Positions 44,210 to 56,130 of a DNA stretch of 64,000 bases are shown here, piece by piece (the stretch's first letter is position 1; the number at the start of each line of letters is the position of its first letter). Position numbers and translations under genes: made by a program. This stretch comes from Symbiodinium natans (Eukaryota > Sar > Dinophyceae > Suessiales > Symbiodiniaceae), in the NCBI GenBank assembly GCA_905221605.1, contig CAJNDS010002546.1:696684-760683 (forward strand), given 5' to 3'. Under the pieces are notes generated by a model that worked only from the letters and a program-made list of their open reading frames with translations, searched no databases and was not told the origin of the DNA.

Positions 44210-47200
44210 AGGTCCTTCAAAGCTCGTAAAGCCCAATTAACCCTACAACCTCCACATATGTATACATGCATATGTAATCAACTGGTGAGGCCCAAACTGT
44301 GGCCTAAACCCGCCCTCCCCAGCTCTGTTAAGCTGAAGAGCCTCTGCCAGCAGCACCCCACATACCCCACTTACGCATACCCCACTTGCAAGGCCCTTGA
44401 AGGGTTTGGGAGGCTTGTGGAGTGCTGGAGGCCCCTACAAAGTTCTAGGCGGCTGTGCGACAGGCCTGATGGTTGCCACTAGGGCTAGCAACGCGGTTTC
44501 CAAAAAATGGCCTGAACATTCGCTGAGCAGGCCCATGGGCCTGGAATACGACAACGGAAATTCGAACTTGACTTTCAAAAGATTAAAGACTTGTTGCTTG
44601 GATACGATTCTGGACCCGATTGTTTTTGATTCCGGCCTAGAATTCCCCTCGCCGGAACACCTAAACCTGATTTCCAGAAACCCGAATCGATGAGAAAAGC
44701 CTTAAGTCCTAGATGACCCTCATTGGAGACCTTACCTCGAACCGGAAGATCTTCGATATGTTCTGGAAGCTGGCAGTTGCTTGGCTCGTTTGAGTAGAAG
44801 TCGGGTGGTCTGCAAGCCCTACAGGCCCTACAAACCTGAACTTCCGCCCGGCCTGCCAGCAAGAGGAAATCCGCTGAGAACTCGATCTCTTGGCCGACCT
44901 ACAGGGCCCTTCGGTCCCCAATGAACCCGACCTGACACCTTGCATGAAAACAAAACCGGGCTTTTGACCTGCAATGGATTGCAAATTGGAATGTTCTGTG
45001 GAGCGGGAGGGTCCCTTCTCCCCGCCTCCGCATGCAGTGGACATCTCCTCAGGGCCAGTGGGGGCATGGACCGTCTGCTTTGTAAGTAGCAATGGCTCCA
45101 AGAAGTCTGCCGGCCCGGTTTGCATGTGTTGTTGGCATGTTCGGACGGTCTATGGCAGACACCGGCCTGGCTGGGGGTTTCTGCACTAAGCCGCAGGCAC
45201 CGTATACTAAAGCTTCTGTATGCTGAAGGTCTACTCACAACGACATGCGCAATATGCCTTACAACAACCTAAGTCCAAAGTGCTCCAAGCCCTAAATCGC
45301 TATCACTTAGCCGGCGTAGCAACCACGAAATTGCCCCAAACCGATCGTTGGATAAGATGTTCACGTGTGGAAAAGGAGCAGCAAACCATCGGATACTTAG
45401 CTTGGGTCTGGGGCTGCGCAGGAGGTGTGACCACACGGATACACGGGGGGGGGGGGGGGGGGCTGAAGCACAACTCCAGGCCCAATCCTCAGAAAAGACG
45501 AAGATTCTTGACACAACAGGTAGAGTCGGTAGAGCACAACACCCAGCCCGGTGCCGAGTTCCCTCAAGACTCCCCAGCGAAGCCGTCCCAAACCCCGCCT
45601 CACTGGATTTCATCCCCAACCCCGGCCCCCCCGGAAGCCCCCAGAAACGATCCCAGGGCTCCCGAGAAGGACGCCCGGCCGCGCTGCCGAAGGCAAGGCT
45701 GGATACAACGATGCTCGGAGGTGGGGGAGCCTCGTTGGACGATGCTGTGAGTTTCTTCTCCCGGGGTTGGGATGTGGGTGGGATATCTAAAGAATGGGGT
45801 CCTTATCGGGGCCCCTTTGCCAACGCGTATGTTCATGCAGTTGGAGCTTAGGCGCTTAGGCTTAGGGCACCAAAACGAAAGCAGAATTCTGAGCGACGCC
45901 CATGTGGGGAGACTAGACCTCCCGCCAGGCGAACCCAGGAAGACTGCTGGGTTTACTTCGGAGGGGCCTTGCGGGGATTAGGCATGGTATGCCTTCAGCG
46001 TTTCCTGCACAAGCATCTACACACTCAGCCAGATGACCTCTTGCATCCAACCTTGCGTGCTTGGGGCCAGAAGGGTCCCCTAGTGCAAGCTGGGCACAGC
46101 CAAATCTCCCCGGATCCAGCCCGATAAAGGCTGGAGACCTGTCCCAGACTTTGGTGTTCGCGATTGCTCATGGCATGAGCAGGAACCCCCAAAACTACCC
46201 TAGTAGGCTTAAACCGGTTCAGGATGAGTCAGGATGATTCAAGGCTGGGGTGCGGCCCGCTTTTTTGGAGGCAGCGCCCCTCCGCCATTGTCGTGGTGCC
46301 AAGGCTTTTGAAATTACTTCAAGTAAGTACAAGGCTCGAAAGGCTCAGCAATAAGGACAGGAAGTGCTGCCCCTCATGGCAAGGTCACAAACACACATCC
46401 ACATCCCAAATATACTTGCTAAGTATGTTGCCTGCTGACCGAAGGGACGTTAGGGAATTATAGCCATGGGTTTGTTCAAGGGCTTGCAAATAGCAGCACT
46501 TACAGGGGCTTGCACTACTGTCGAGCGGGCCCCGCCCCAAACCTCCAGCAGATTCTGTCCAAGGAGCCTCCGTGGTCATGCATATTGATGGTGGCCAGAA
46601 GCCCAATTCTTTTCGAGCCTGGCGTGGGCAGCATCGGCCCTCAAAAAGTTGCAGAGGATGTGGGGCTAATGGAATGTCTGCAGGGATGAACCTCGAAGCC
46701 GGCTGAACTCAATACGGGTTTGCAGAAGCAGGGAGAAAGACAGCACACAACTCCTGATTCATGTTGCGGCCTTTGGTGTGCAAGAGGGAAGGATGGAAGA
46801 GCAGCAAGTGTCTAGTCTAGTATTTCGGAATCCACGCGACTAAACCGCTTCGCCATCACGAGGGAGGCCCTAAATGGCTCTCTTACGAGATTCCGCATGA
46901 AATGCCCACTGCTGGCAGCCAGCCAGCTCTCATGCGCACTCGAACGGTTTCCAGTGCTGGGCATAGACTGTCTGATTGACATTTCTCGAGTACACGATTC
47001 TAAAGCGACTTCCGCCAAGTCGACTACTATGCGTCATGTGCACATGGAAAGCAGCAGCAAGCCAGATCCCCCCGCCTTATCTTCGACAGCTCGTGCTTCT
47101 GCCTCCGACAGCCTCCCAACGTACATCCCATTCCAGCTGAGCTTCCCTTTCCCTCAATTTCAGTCTTGCCTCTCCATCTTACGTTCGTTGTCCTTAGCTT

Positions 47201-47470
47201 TTCTTTCTCTGCATCTCTCGTTGCTGCTTCTCTTTCTTTGGTGCTCCACGCACTGTCGCCTATGCCCTTCCACTGCCTCCTTCCCTCTTTATTTTCACTG
47301 CACGAGCATGTTTTGTGCATCGGGTTGCAGACGCTCGGGGTATGGAACACAAGCTTCCCACACTGTTAGCCGGCCTGTCCAGTTGGAACTGTGATGCTAA
47401 GGCCATCGAGCACGAGCTTGAGTCCTGGCTGACCGCTCAAATCCGTTGAAGAACCCCTATAGGCATCGGG
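44210..47470. other. Gene-poor stretch
   Basis: No confident gene. A run of 18 G sits at 45445-45462. Plus frame 45660-45851 (ending SKEWGPYRGPFANAYVHAVG) and minus frame 47018-46812 look weakly coding. Position 47140-47340 is pyrimidine-rich (TCTC/CTTT). Confidence 0.35.
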
Positions 47471-47472
47471 AA

Positions 47473-50400
47473 TCATGGCTCCTTCGCAGTCTCTGTGCCC
47501 AGGCCCCTCTTCTGAAAGCAGCAAACGAAGAAGCCCTCTGCGTCGAAGGTGTCCGGGAACACGCCTGTGGCTCCGGCAGGATGGATTTCGCAGATGATGC
47601 CATGATGCTCCAACCCTGCCCCACAAAAACCACTGAAACCTAACCAACTTGTTTCAAAGGGCTCGATTACATCTACATCATCTAACCCCTCTCTTCTCCG
47701 CCCCCCGTTCCCGAAAATGTCCCTGCCGAGCTGCGCATGGCGCCAAGGGGTCGCGAGTCAGTGCCCCGGTCTTCAGCTCGCGCGCGAACTTCCTGGGCGA
47801 TTATTGGCTTTGGTTGCAGACCTGATTTTATTGAAGCTTGGGTGACTCTGGAACGATTCTCTTTGAGTGTTCGACTTGCGCGGGGTAATATCTGGCCGTA
47901 TGCGAGGTCCTGTCCTTTTTCGCAGGGGGGCCAGCGCTTGCTGGCAAAGGCCGGCGATGCACGAGGATTGAAGGGTCCGGAGAGGGATCTTGGCCTTGAC
48001 ATTTTGGATGTCTGAGAAAGCCCATGAGCAGCTGATGAGAATCTACCGCCTGACCTCCCTCCGTCAGTAGCACAAACAGCTGTGCGTGCAGACACTACGG
48101 GAGTTTTGACCCCCAGCATCAACCGCAAGGAACAGATGCTCTGTGTCCTTCCGTCCAAGGCACCGACAGGACGGCAGTTGGAAGCGACAGCACTGATGCC
48201 ACGTCGATGCAGTGGGCGTCAGAGGCTCGGAGGCTGCGCAGAAAGCGACGGCAGAGGCCTGGTTGAGGTTCATAGTGTCATAGGGCTTAGGGTAAAGATT
48301 TGTTGCCTGCCAGTCGTTGGGGGGATCACAAGGTGCAGGATCAAAGGCGCAGTTGTAGTTTCATGGAACCGGGGCAAATGCAACGAATGCAATTCTACCC
48401 TGGGCGCCTGTCGAAATCGCAGATCCCTCCCATGTCAGCATGGGTTTCGTGTTTACGGTCCATGGGCTGCACCTTCGTTCTCTGAGTAGTTGAAGGTGCA
48501 CGTGGAGTAGATGAGGCAACCTCCAGGCCGTAAGGCGCGCCAGCCGCTTTGCAGCAGCCGCAGCTGGGTCTCCACAACCCACATCCTGAGCTTCCCAAAA
48601 GGAACGAAGTTCAGCAAAGAGATGCCCATATACTCGCTAAAGGCTGATACTCTGAAGGAGGTCGGACCCAAGTCAAACAAAAGTCATTGGACCACCAAAT
48701 CGTGCCCGAGTGCTGCTCGTCGCGATCTGCTTCCAGCAGGGCAAGGGGCGACTTTCGGATGTTCCCCTTCGTGCGGCTGCGACAGGGGGGGGGGGGGGTC
48801 TGCGGCGTCTGCTTCGAATAGGAGGGCCCATTCCAGCCAAACATAGCCGCCTACGAGAAATGCAATATATAAACATGCACGCACATGATAAGCAGTGACA
48901 TTTTACAAATCAGTACACAGCTTGCGAAAACTAGTTTGCACGGCTAAATGTAGCAGCACCTCATTCGCAGCTTTTCCGGACCTTACTGCGCAGCGACATT
49001 ACATACAACCCTTCAGCTCAAAAAGCTCCGGACCATCCATACCAACATCCCCATTTTCCCCCACTGCTGAACATCAAGTGCCCACATGTGGCCTCGCAGG
49101 AGCAGGGCGCGTCGACCAGCACAGCATCGAAAACCTCGGGCTCATGAGGTCCCATCAACACGAAAATCTTACAAAACGAGACCGTGACGCCGCGAACTCC
49201 AATCATCTTCAGCTGGAGCCATTCTGCAGTATTCCCCATGTGGTGCGACCATGGTGAGACCCAGCCTCCGCACTCCTGAGCCTAGCTGGCCGAACTACAA
49301 CCAACACAGAACCCACAAAGAACCATCACCAACAAACCACCTTTCCCTGAAACCCCTAGACCCTATGAAACCGCATGCAAACCCTAGACCCTAAACCCTA
49401 CCCGCTAAACCCTATCAGAGTCCCCCTCAACCCCCCCCACCCCCCCGATGCCTGTGGCAACCGACGACCAACTTCTTCCCCACGGCCACGGAGCTGGAGC
49501 CACTGCCTGCCACGGTCAGAGAGCCTTTAGGGTTTAGGATTTCGGGGTTTCGGGGTTTAGGGTTTAAGGTTCTGTTAGCAGGGAATGAGGGAATTAGGGC
49601 CCTATATTGTGCCCTTCAAGGGGTTATATAGGGTAGCTCATCCCCCCCATTCCCTACGAAGCAACAGTAAAGTGTGGCCTTGGGCTTCGTAAGTCTTACA
49701 GTCTCATGGTGACGGCCTCTAAAACATGATTTCTTTTGGGGTCCTTATAAGGCGGCCCCTCTTGTTTAGGGTACCCCCCCAAAAGAGAGAATCATTTAGA
49801 GAACTGACCTTGCAGTAGCTAAGAGAAGCCAAGGTTCGTAGACCCAGACTTCAGAAGATTCTCCTTGGCTGCCCACCGCCTGCCCCAAAGAAATATGAGG
49901 TTGAAGGCGGCAGCACAAAAGCAAGAAGAGCAAGCAGCTAGCGACAGCTAGTGCACGAAGTGTTTCAGGCCCAGTCTCGTGGAGCTTTTCGGATCGATCT
50001 GGATCGATCCTCTGTTTGCATACTTGGGCCACATAACAACCCCTCCTCCTAGCTCGAAACCCGCGCTTGCGGAATATTGCGGAATATTGTATTGCGTGGA
50101 TGAGCATCTTCGCGGGGGTCCGCGGGTGGGCGTTTTGGGTCTACCTCGGAATGCATTGGCTGGACGCTGCTGGACACAGAAAGTCTCCGAGCTTCCTCTC
50201 ACCAAAAGCCTCGCAGCTTTCTCCCCCTATATCTACACGCCTTGAACAAAAAACACGGAAACCTCGTGAAGCCTAAGCCACGTGGCTCATTCACGACGAG
50301 GCAGCTCCCATCGCCCCTGTCGGCAAGCCAGCTCAGCAGTTGCCTCTTGGGTCTTCGGAGTTGGGGGGGTTGAGCAGGGTTTACTTGCTTTAAAGATGGC

Positions 50401-50540
50401 TGCGCCCTGCCGTTGACTCACCGGAATCCATCCAGACATCCTAGACACGACATAAAGACATATAAAGTTGCAGACAGAGTGGCGTTGACTTGCTGCCAGG
50501 GGCTGCACAAAGATCCAGCAACAACAGCTGCGACCTGTGT
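47473..50540 (-). CDS. RNA cytosine-5 methyltransferase, RsmB/NOP2/NSUN family (copy 2)
   Basis: Minus-strand exons carry all core motifs in order. Near 50535-50485, LLLLDLCAAPGSKS is motif I, where SAM binds. Near 49210-49090, IGVRGVTVSF then EVFDAVLVDAPCSCE is motif IV. Exon 48585-48473 holds QLRLLQSGWRALRPGGCL then IYSTCTFNYSENE, motif VI with the catalytic TC cysteine; it begins after CTCAG|G and ends before GTGCAG. Near 47600-47473, VFPDTFDAEGFFVCCFQK ends the core, followed by a stop at 47473-47475. Both family cysteines (PC and TC) are present. VFPD...EGFFV resembles the RsmF branch. The enzyme would methylate C5 of cytosine in structured RNA. N-terminal exons upstream of 50540 were not found; a minus frame near 50910-50770 is a weak candidate. 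Introns hold telomere-like repeats. Homologous exon junction with the copy at 18.7 kb shows paralogy. Confidence 0.75.
49374..49418 (-). repeat. Telomere-like CCCTAGA/CCCTAAA units in an intron of copy 2
   Basis: ACCCTAGACCCTATGAAACC, then CCCTAGACCCTAAACCCTA. It lies between the motif I and motif IV exons. Confidence 0.75.
49520..49770. repeat. TTTAGGG-like patch and CCTTATA palindromes
   Basis: TTTAGGGTTTAGGATTTCGGG and relatives at 49525-49570, followed by GGGCCCTATATTGTGCCC and GGGGTTATATAGGG (49597-49635), then GGGGTCCTTATAAGG at 49738-49752. The last motif also occurs near 7319-7340. Confidence 0.65.
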
Positions 50541-50544
50541 CTTC

Positions 50545-51775
50545 GTCATTGCTTAAAGAATTTTAAGCTAAGAAGGGCAATGCAAGGCACACGCACAGTC
50601 AAACACAACATACCTTGAATGACTGGGCATACGGCATGAGTATGTACTGAGTGCTCAGCACCACCTTTAAACTTGCAACTGCAACCGTTGAAGAACGTCA
50701 ACCGGTCAACCCGGAACCCGCAGCAACCAAAGCCGAAGTAGGAGGGGAGGTAGTACAAAACTTATCTCGAACCGATGGCCTCTGCGATGGAAGCACTTCG
50801 CATGCTCTCCGCAGAACCTGCTCTTGAACTGTCGACAGAATGAGGTAAGCGCCACGCTCACAAACGCGTCCGGCACCTCTAGAACCCTCTCCATGGCATC
50901 ATCAGCGCGGGAACAGCCAACCTTGAAACCCCCCAAATTCCCCACCCTCCGTCCTCGGCGGGCAGCATTGACGTCGCCTCTTGAAAGTAGATGGCCCCAG
51001 TGAGGTGATCTGTCAAGCCTGCCATGAGATGTGGTAAGGGAGGGGGTTTCTTGTGCCCGAGCGGCCTGCAGGTAATTTCCTCTCAGACTTGTGCGCGGTG
51101 GCACACCCAGAGACGCTCTAGATGTTCTCAGCCACATTTTGATTGATGTTTGGTTTTGCCACCTGCCTCGCAGCCAGAAGCTGGGGGCATCTGGGGCTTT
51201 CATCCCCATCGTGCATGGGATATTCTTGGGCAGCTATTCAGAAGCCTGCACATAAAGTGGTATTCAGCCAATTCCCAACTGAAACACAGGGACGTGGAAG
51301 GGATTGCCTTGAAGGACTTTCATACCGACATCAAACCAGCCGTCCATCACCCCCTTTCCTTGCACTAACAAAACTGGAAGACGAAGACTGGAAGCCGACG
51401 CACCGCAGAGTGTTCGCTCAGCAAAAATGAGTGTTGAGCAGCGTTCCGCGCCCATGTTTCTTGGTGGAGGGCGTCAACCCCCGGCGATTTGCTGGCATTT
51501 CGCAGGCCCGGGCCTCCCAACTTGCCACCGCCCTCGAGGAAGAATCCCTCGGAGAGCCAAGGAACTGGGTGGAGCCCGCAATCAGCCCTGCAGGGGACGG
51601 GGAAGATCTGGAGCGATAGACACCATAACTACTCAAACACGCCCTCCGGAAGCGATCTTCTAGGGCCATGGCTTCAGGTTTCAGGCTCCCATCCTCTATG
51701 AACATCCGGCGGTAAATACTTCAGCAGCCAGTCTCCCCCTGCATTCCCTCGCATATCCCATGACTTGCCAAGAAC
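50545..51775. other. No confident gene
   Basis: Frames at 51209-50706 (minus, containing DAMERVLEVPDAFVSVALTS) and 51431-51619 (plus, containing SQARASQLATALEEESLGEP) are mildly exon-like. They might belong to upstream exons of copy 2 or to unrelated genes. Confidence 0.35.
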
Positions 51776-51832
51776 CCTCACCCTAAACCCTAAACCCTAA
51801 ATCCTAAAACCCTAAACCCTAAACCCCTTATA
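51776..51832 (-). repeat. CCCTAAA array, about 7 units
   Basis: CACCCTAAACCCTAAACCCT, then ATCCTAAAACCC variants up to CCCCTTATAAG. Confidence 0.9.
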
Positions 51833-51922
51833 AGAACCTTGAGACGTCTCCTGGACATGCTGGGCCTCTGCAAGATGCCTCGCAGCTCGCTGGAAGCCTT
51901 TCATGCACCACTCAGACAGATA

Positions 51923-52036
51923 CACATACATATATCTACATTATATCCACACAGTTAGTACTATATATATAGAGAGAGAAAGAGGATATATATTACACTC
52001 AATATACACATATATATATATATATACATGTGTATA
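51923..52036. repeat. TA/GA microsatellite tract
   Basis: ACATACATATATC, (TA)4 followed by GAGAGAGAAAGAGG, then ACACATATATATATATATAC. Confidence 0.9.
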
Positions 52037-52185
52037 TCACCAGCATGAATATTGATATCATTAGTCCAAGTTGCCTGTGGAAGCTCTGGGATTTGGGCTG
52101 AGGATGCTTGAGGGTTTGCGACGTGCCCACGGTGGGCTCCCGGCCCCTTCTACAGGGGGTGAAAGCCTGTCCATTTGGCAACCGG

Positions 52186-52432
52186 GACCCCAAACCCCAA
52201 ACCCTAAACCCTAAACCCCAAACCCTTTTTTGCCACTGGACTTGGGGACTAGCCAGATCGGAGCCCCTGGCTGTATTAGCTGAGGGCCGGACTTGCAACA
52301 CCAGAGATGGACACACAAACAGTCTCACACTCGTGACAGCGAGACCCTGTACACTTGTCATCCAAAACCCTGTCAAATCAAAATAATCACGCTTCAAATT
52401 GTAAACCCCAAACCCTAAACCCTAAACCCGCC
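52186..52432 (-). repeat. Two CCCTAAA/CCCCAAA patches
   Basis: CCCCAAACCCCAAACCCTAAACCCTAAACCCC at 52190-52221 and the similar CCCCAAACCCTAAACCCTAAACCC at 52405-52428, about 210 bases apart. Confidence 0.85.
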
Positions 52433-53700
52433 CGAAAACCGTCAAAAACGAGGGCCTTGACCACATTGGCGCGGACGCTGCGCTGCAGCGGTCGTGCAGC
52501 GGCCCGGAGCAAGCGTCGCATGGCCAGGCCTCCCGCTACTGTACAATAAGGAAGCCGCCATAAGGAAATCGGGCTCAAGTTTCGGGTCTGAGATGCCAGG
52601 GCAACGTGTAATAAATTATGGGTTCCCGATTGTCCTCGACTCTATGGAACTCTCCAAAAAGATCCATCCAGACCTGCTCTGCGTTCACCACGCATCTCGA
52701 TGGTGCAAACTCGCATGACCACAGAAGTGGCGCCTGCTCTACGCAACGAAGCCCTACAAAGAGTTGCAAGGCAGATCAAAAAAGGCCCCGAGAGACCGTG
52801 TGGTTGCACGCGGCCTCCCGAACGCAGACGCGCCATCCTGGCAAAGATCATTGGGAGCTTCTGCCGCTCTACACGGACAAAGATGCAGTGTGCTGGGAGT
52901 GATTTTTTGAGCTGGAAGGGCCCAAGAGCCATGCGACAGAGGAAATATCGGGCCGAACCCGGAAAAAAATCAGATCTGTCCACCGCCAGGTCCTAAAACC
53001 AATAAAGAACCCAGATGCCCCGTTGCTCCCCCCCGCCAACAACAAACATGAACCAGAACATCAATAAGACCCTTCCACCCTTCCACCCTCTCAAAAAAAA
53101 CCTCAAACTTCATTTCAAACCCTGCAAAACAAACCTTGCCTGGCAACAAAATCTCGTGGTGCCAGGGGTGGACGTCTCAGGCGTAGGCGTTTGGGCCCCG
53201 GAGACTTCAACCTGACCGGGGGGTACCTGTTTTTGGGGGGTCCTACCAGAAGGATGCTACGATTTTGTCGGTATGTGAGACCCCTACTTGTAAAAATGCA
53301 GGTCTCTTTCAAGTCGGGGGGATATCAAGAAAGTTTGGAAGGGTGCAGAGCGCTCAGGCGCGCAGGGTTCGGGCAAGGACGCGACGCAGAGGTGTGGGGG
53401 CGGGGGGGGGGGGGGGTTGCGTCAGAGCTTATACGTCATTCGAGCGGCCATGGAGTTTAGAGAAGTCGTGCGCCCTCCCCCACCTCAGCTTTGCATCTAG
53501 CAGTAGGAGATGTGTCTGCCAGCTCTCGGCTGGTAGTCCCAAGCAGGTAGAGCTGTAGGTGATCTTATCGGGATAGACCTGCGGCAGCAGAGGCACTGAA
53601 TAGAACCCGTAAGCAAGGCCCCCTCTCACTGCAACTGAATCTAGAACAATCATGTTGGGACATGTTTGAGGTTTGAGTTCAGCCACTAAACACGCTCAGA
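52433..53700. other. No confident gene
   Basis: Frames around 52600-52980 on both strands are open (minus contains NAEQVWMDLFGEFHRVEDNR; plus contains LRNEALQRVARQIKKGPERP), but neither has splice or family support. A run of 16 G at 53402-53417. Confidence 0.35.
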
Positions 53701-53929
53701 ATACACCTGAAGGCTTCAGCTCTTGCGTAGAATGAAGTTGGATCGTACACCTGCTGCATTCTGCCTGGCATCCACGCCCTACTTCCTGTCCCTGCACAAA
53801 GTTCAAATGGCCATCTTCGAGCCCCACAGTGCAAAACATGGTTGCAACAGCGCATTCACCGCAGATCATGCACATCGCCTGTCTGTCATGCATGTCACGG
53901 ACCAGCGCAATGGCCTGGATGCGGGGATA

Positions 53930-54440
53930 TAGCATATCATTGACAGTAGCATGGATCGGCATACAAGGATAACTCGTGCCACAAGCTACAGGCTTTGGCT
54001 GCTGCCGGCGAGTCACGAGAAGTCGCTACCCAATGACCCTGCCCAGCGGCTCGCTCCCACTGCTTCGCCGCTGAAGCCGCGCGCACCGCAGCGTTGTAGG
54101 TGAAAATGTTGGCTTCACACTGGCCGTGTCCTGATCTTGAGGCAACAAGGCTGTGAGAATGGCCCGGGACCAAAAAAATGCCCGTGACCTTCCGCCAAGA
54201 CTCTCGAACCACATCCTGCCCTTTTTCGAGGTTCGAGCAGCCCTGTAATCTCTTGAATTGAATTTCCCACTCGTATAAGCCCTTGGAGGACGCCTCCCAA
54301 AGTGTCGTCCGAGCTTCGCAGCCGCTCCATTAGCCCCAGGGCCCCTTCCCATTGCTCACCTTTCTCACACGCGCTGAGCGCAGCCCCAAAGGAGATGATG
54401 TTGGGCTGCACCTTAGGTTTACACAGTGGCACGCATTACT
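53930..54440 (-). CDS. PPR protein fragment with two repeats
   Basis: Minus-strand KVQPNIISFGAALSACEKG followed by EQWEGALGLMERL (near 54420-54325), then CEANIFTYNAAVRAASAAKQ and WERA (near 54120-54050), are two adjacent pentatricopeptide repeats. In intact dinoflagellate PPR proteins such repeats are about 35 residues apart. Here about 200 bases of non-PPR sequence separate them and the frame differs, so an intron or insertion lies between. Predicted organellar RNA-binding function. The 5' part near 54530 is in another frame. Confidence 0.6.
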
Positions 54441-54729
54441 TATGAAAAGACACGACCCATACAAACACGCGCGGCAACGACTGGCGTCGACCTCCACGCG
54501 GTCGCCGCGCGGGCAACCATGCTGCTGCATTAGTTTAGGGGTTTTTGTCTGTGCGTGAGTTCAACGGGCATCTCCCTGTGCTAGGTTCGGATGACGTGCC
54601 ATGGGACCAGGGGTTTTTTTACGGTGCTGGGGTCAGGGTGGGAGCGCGAGTGGAGTTACGCAGCATGGGCTAATCCAACTCCGACATGGTCGGACCCCCC
54701 TTCTGTAGGGTGTTGGTCTTTGGGGGTCC

Positions 54730-56130
54730 TTGGTCCTTGGTCCTTGCGTCCTTGGATTTTTTGCAGGGTCCCCAGGGGGCGGAATGCCAGTCATCCTCGG
54801 CCACTCTGGCTCAAAGCTGTCGCGGGGGCCGTGGGGGGGGGCTGCGCATGGTGCGGTCTCCTTCTCCTCTGCCGTGAGTGGTGCTGCTGGTGGTGTGCCG
54901 GGTGCGCCAGTGAGGTTAGCCCACCCGTGTGGTCGGCGGTTGGGCTCTTTACGCTGTCGTCTGCGGGAGGGTTCTTGTTTACGGGGTCTTGACCCTAAGT
55001 TGCCTTCAGGGCTGTGTACGGGGTGGGTGGATTGGGGGTCCCCTCGGGTGTTGGCGCGCATGGTGCGAGGTCCAGGGAGAGGGCGGTTTTGTCAGACAGA
55101 TGATTCCTCTTTTCACCTTTCTCTGGGGGGGGGGTTGGTACGGGGCGGGAGGAAGGGTAGCGCTGTTTTGCGGGCCTCGGGCGGGATGGGAAGGTGTAGG
55201 GCTCCACGGGAGGCCTCTAGGGGGCTGGCACGTTTGCGGGTTAGTCGGGCGGTACGTCGGGGTAGACAGGCGGGAGGCTTCATGAGGAGGATGCGGGAGA
55301 AACATGCTCGACTTCGGCGGTGCAATACAAGCATACGTATGGCAACATGGAACATGAGAGGGTTAGGGGTAACAGGGGGAGAGACGGACCAAGAGCTCAA
55401 AGTCAAGGTACTGCTCACTCGAATGGCGGAGCAGCAGTGGGACATTGTTTGTCTTACGGATTTGCAGTTTCCGGAGGATGGGATACGTGAGTACCATTTT
55501 GGGGGACGAGAATGGTTTCTGTTGGTGCGGGGTATGGTGGGCTTCTTGCTGTCGGATGTGTGGTATGATTGGTGGGAACAGGGCGGAGGGGTGGTGTACC
55601 AGAGGCGGACAAGGGCAGCGGCCATTAGCATTCCCAGACGGGGCTGGCGTAGGGGTCTCTGGATTTGCTCGGTGTATGCACCTACAAGCGCGTCGGGAGT
55701 TCGGGAGCGGACAGCGTTGAGACAGGAGGTGTCTGTTTTGGTGGAGGCGGCTCCTCCTACAACCATGGTCATCATAGCAGGAGACTTTAACGCCGAAATG
55801 GGCAACAACGTGGATGTGAGTAGGTCGGGACACAGTATCATGGGCCCGTTCGCGGGGCCAAAGGTCACCAAGCCGGGGGCAGAATGGCGGGATTGGTGTG
55901 AGCGAAACGGTTTCAGGGAGGCTGGCAGTCGGTTCAAGCAGAGGCGCCGCTGTACATGGCGGCACCCACGGTACCGCTCGGATCATGAACTCGACCATTT
56001 TTTGGTTAGGGAGCAAGACTTGTGGCATCTTCAGTCATGTCGCATCCTGTATGACGGTCCGAGTGTTAACCTGGAGGGCCCCCTGTTGTTAACTAAACAA
56101 TGTGTTGTTTGTAGCCTGACTTGTTGTTAG
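54730..56130 (+). mobile_element. Non-LTR retrotransposon endonuclease (EEP/AP-endonuclease-like) ORF, truncated before reverse transcriptase
   Basis: Residues 1-200 are Gly/Arg-rich with no zinc knuckle seen. The endonuclease domain occupies about residues 200-430: ATWNMRGLG at 205-213, DIVCLTDLQ at 238-246, ICSVYAPTSASG at 312-323, VIIAGDFNAEMG at 347-358, and YRSDHELDHFLV at 415-426. Catalytic Asn208, Asp352/Asn354 and the SDH triad at 417-419 are present. The usual catalytic glutamate position after strand 2 reads Asp (LTD). These proteins nick target DNA for LINE integration. The frame ends after the domain in TTGTT-rich sequence at 56090, with no reverse transcriptase motif on either strand nearby, so the element is broken at its 3' side. 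The true start is unknown; the G-rich leader (54600-55140) is open in several frames. Confidence 0.8.

Noticed and set aside
46812-47018. Minus frame with AKRFSRVDSEIL as a hidden tRNA
   Set aside because: No T-arm or acceptor stem could be paired.
55113-56028. Two long minus-strand frames of 274 and 221 residues
   Set aside because: Antisense shadows of the retroelement endonuclease.
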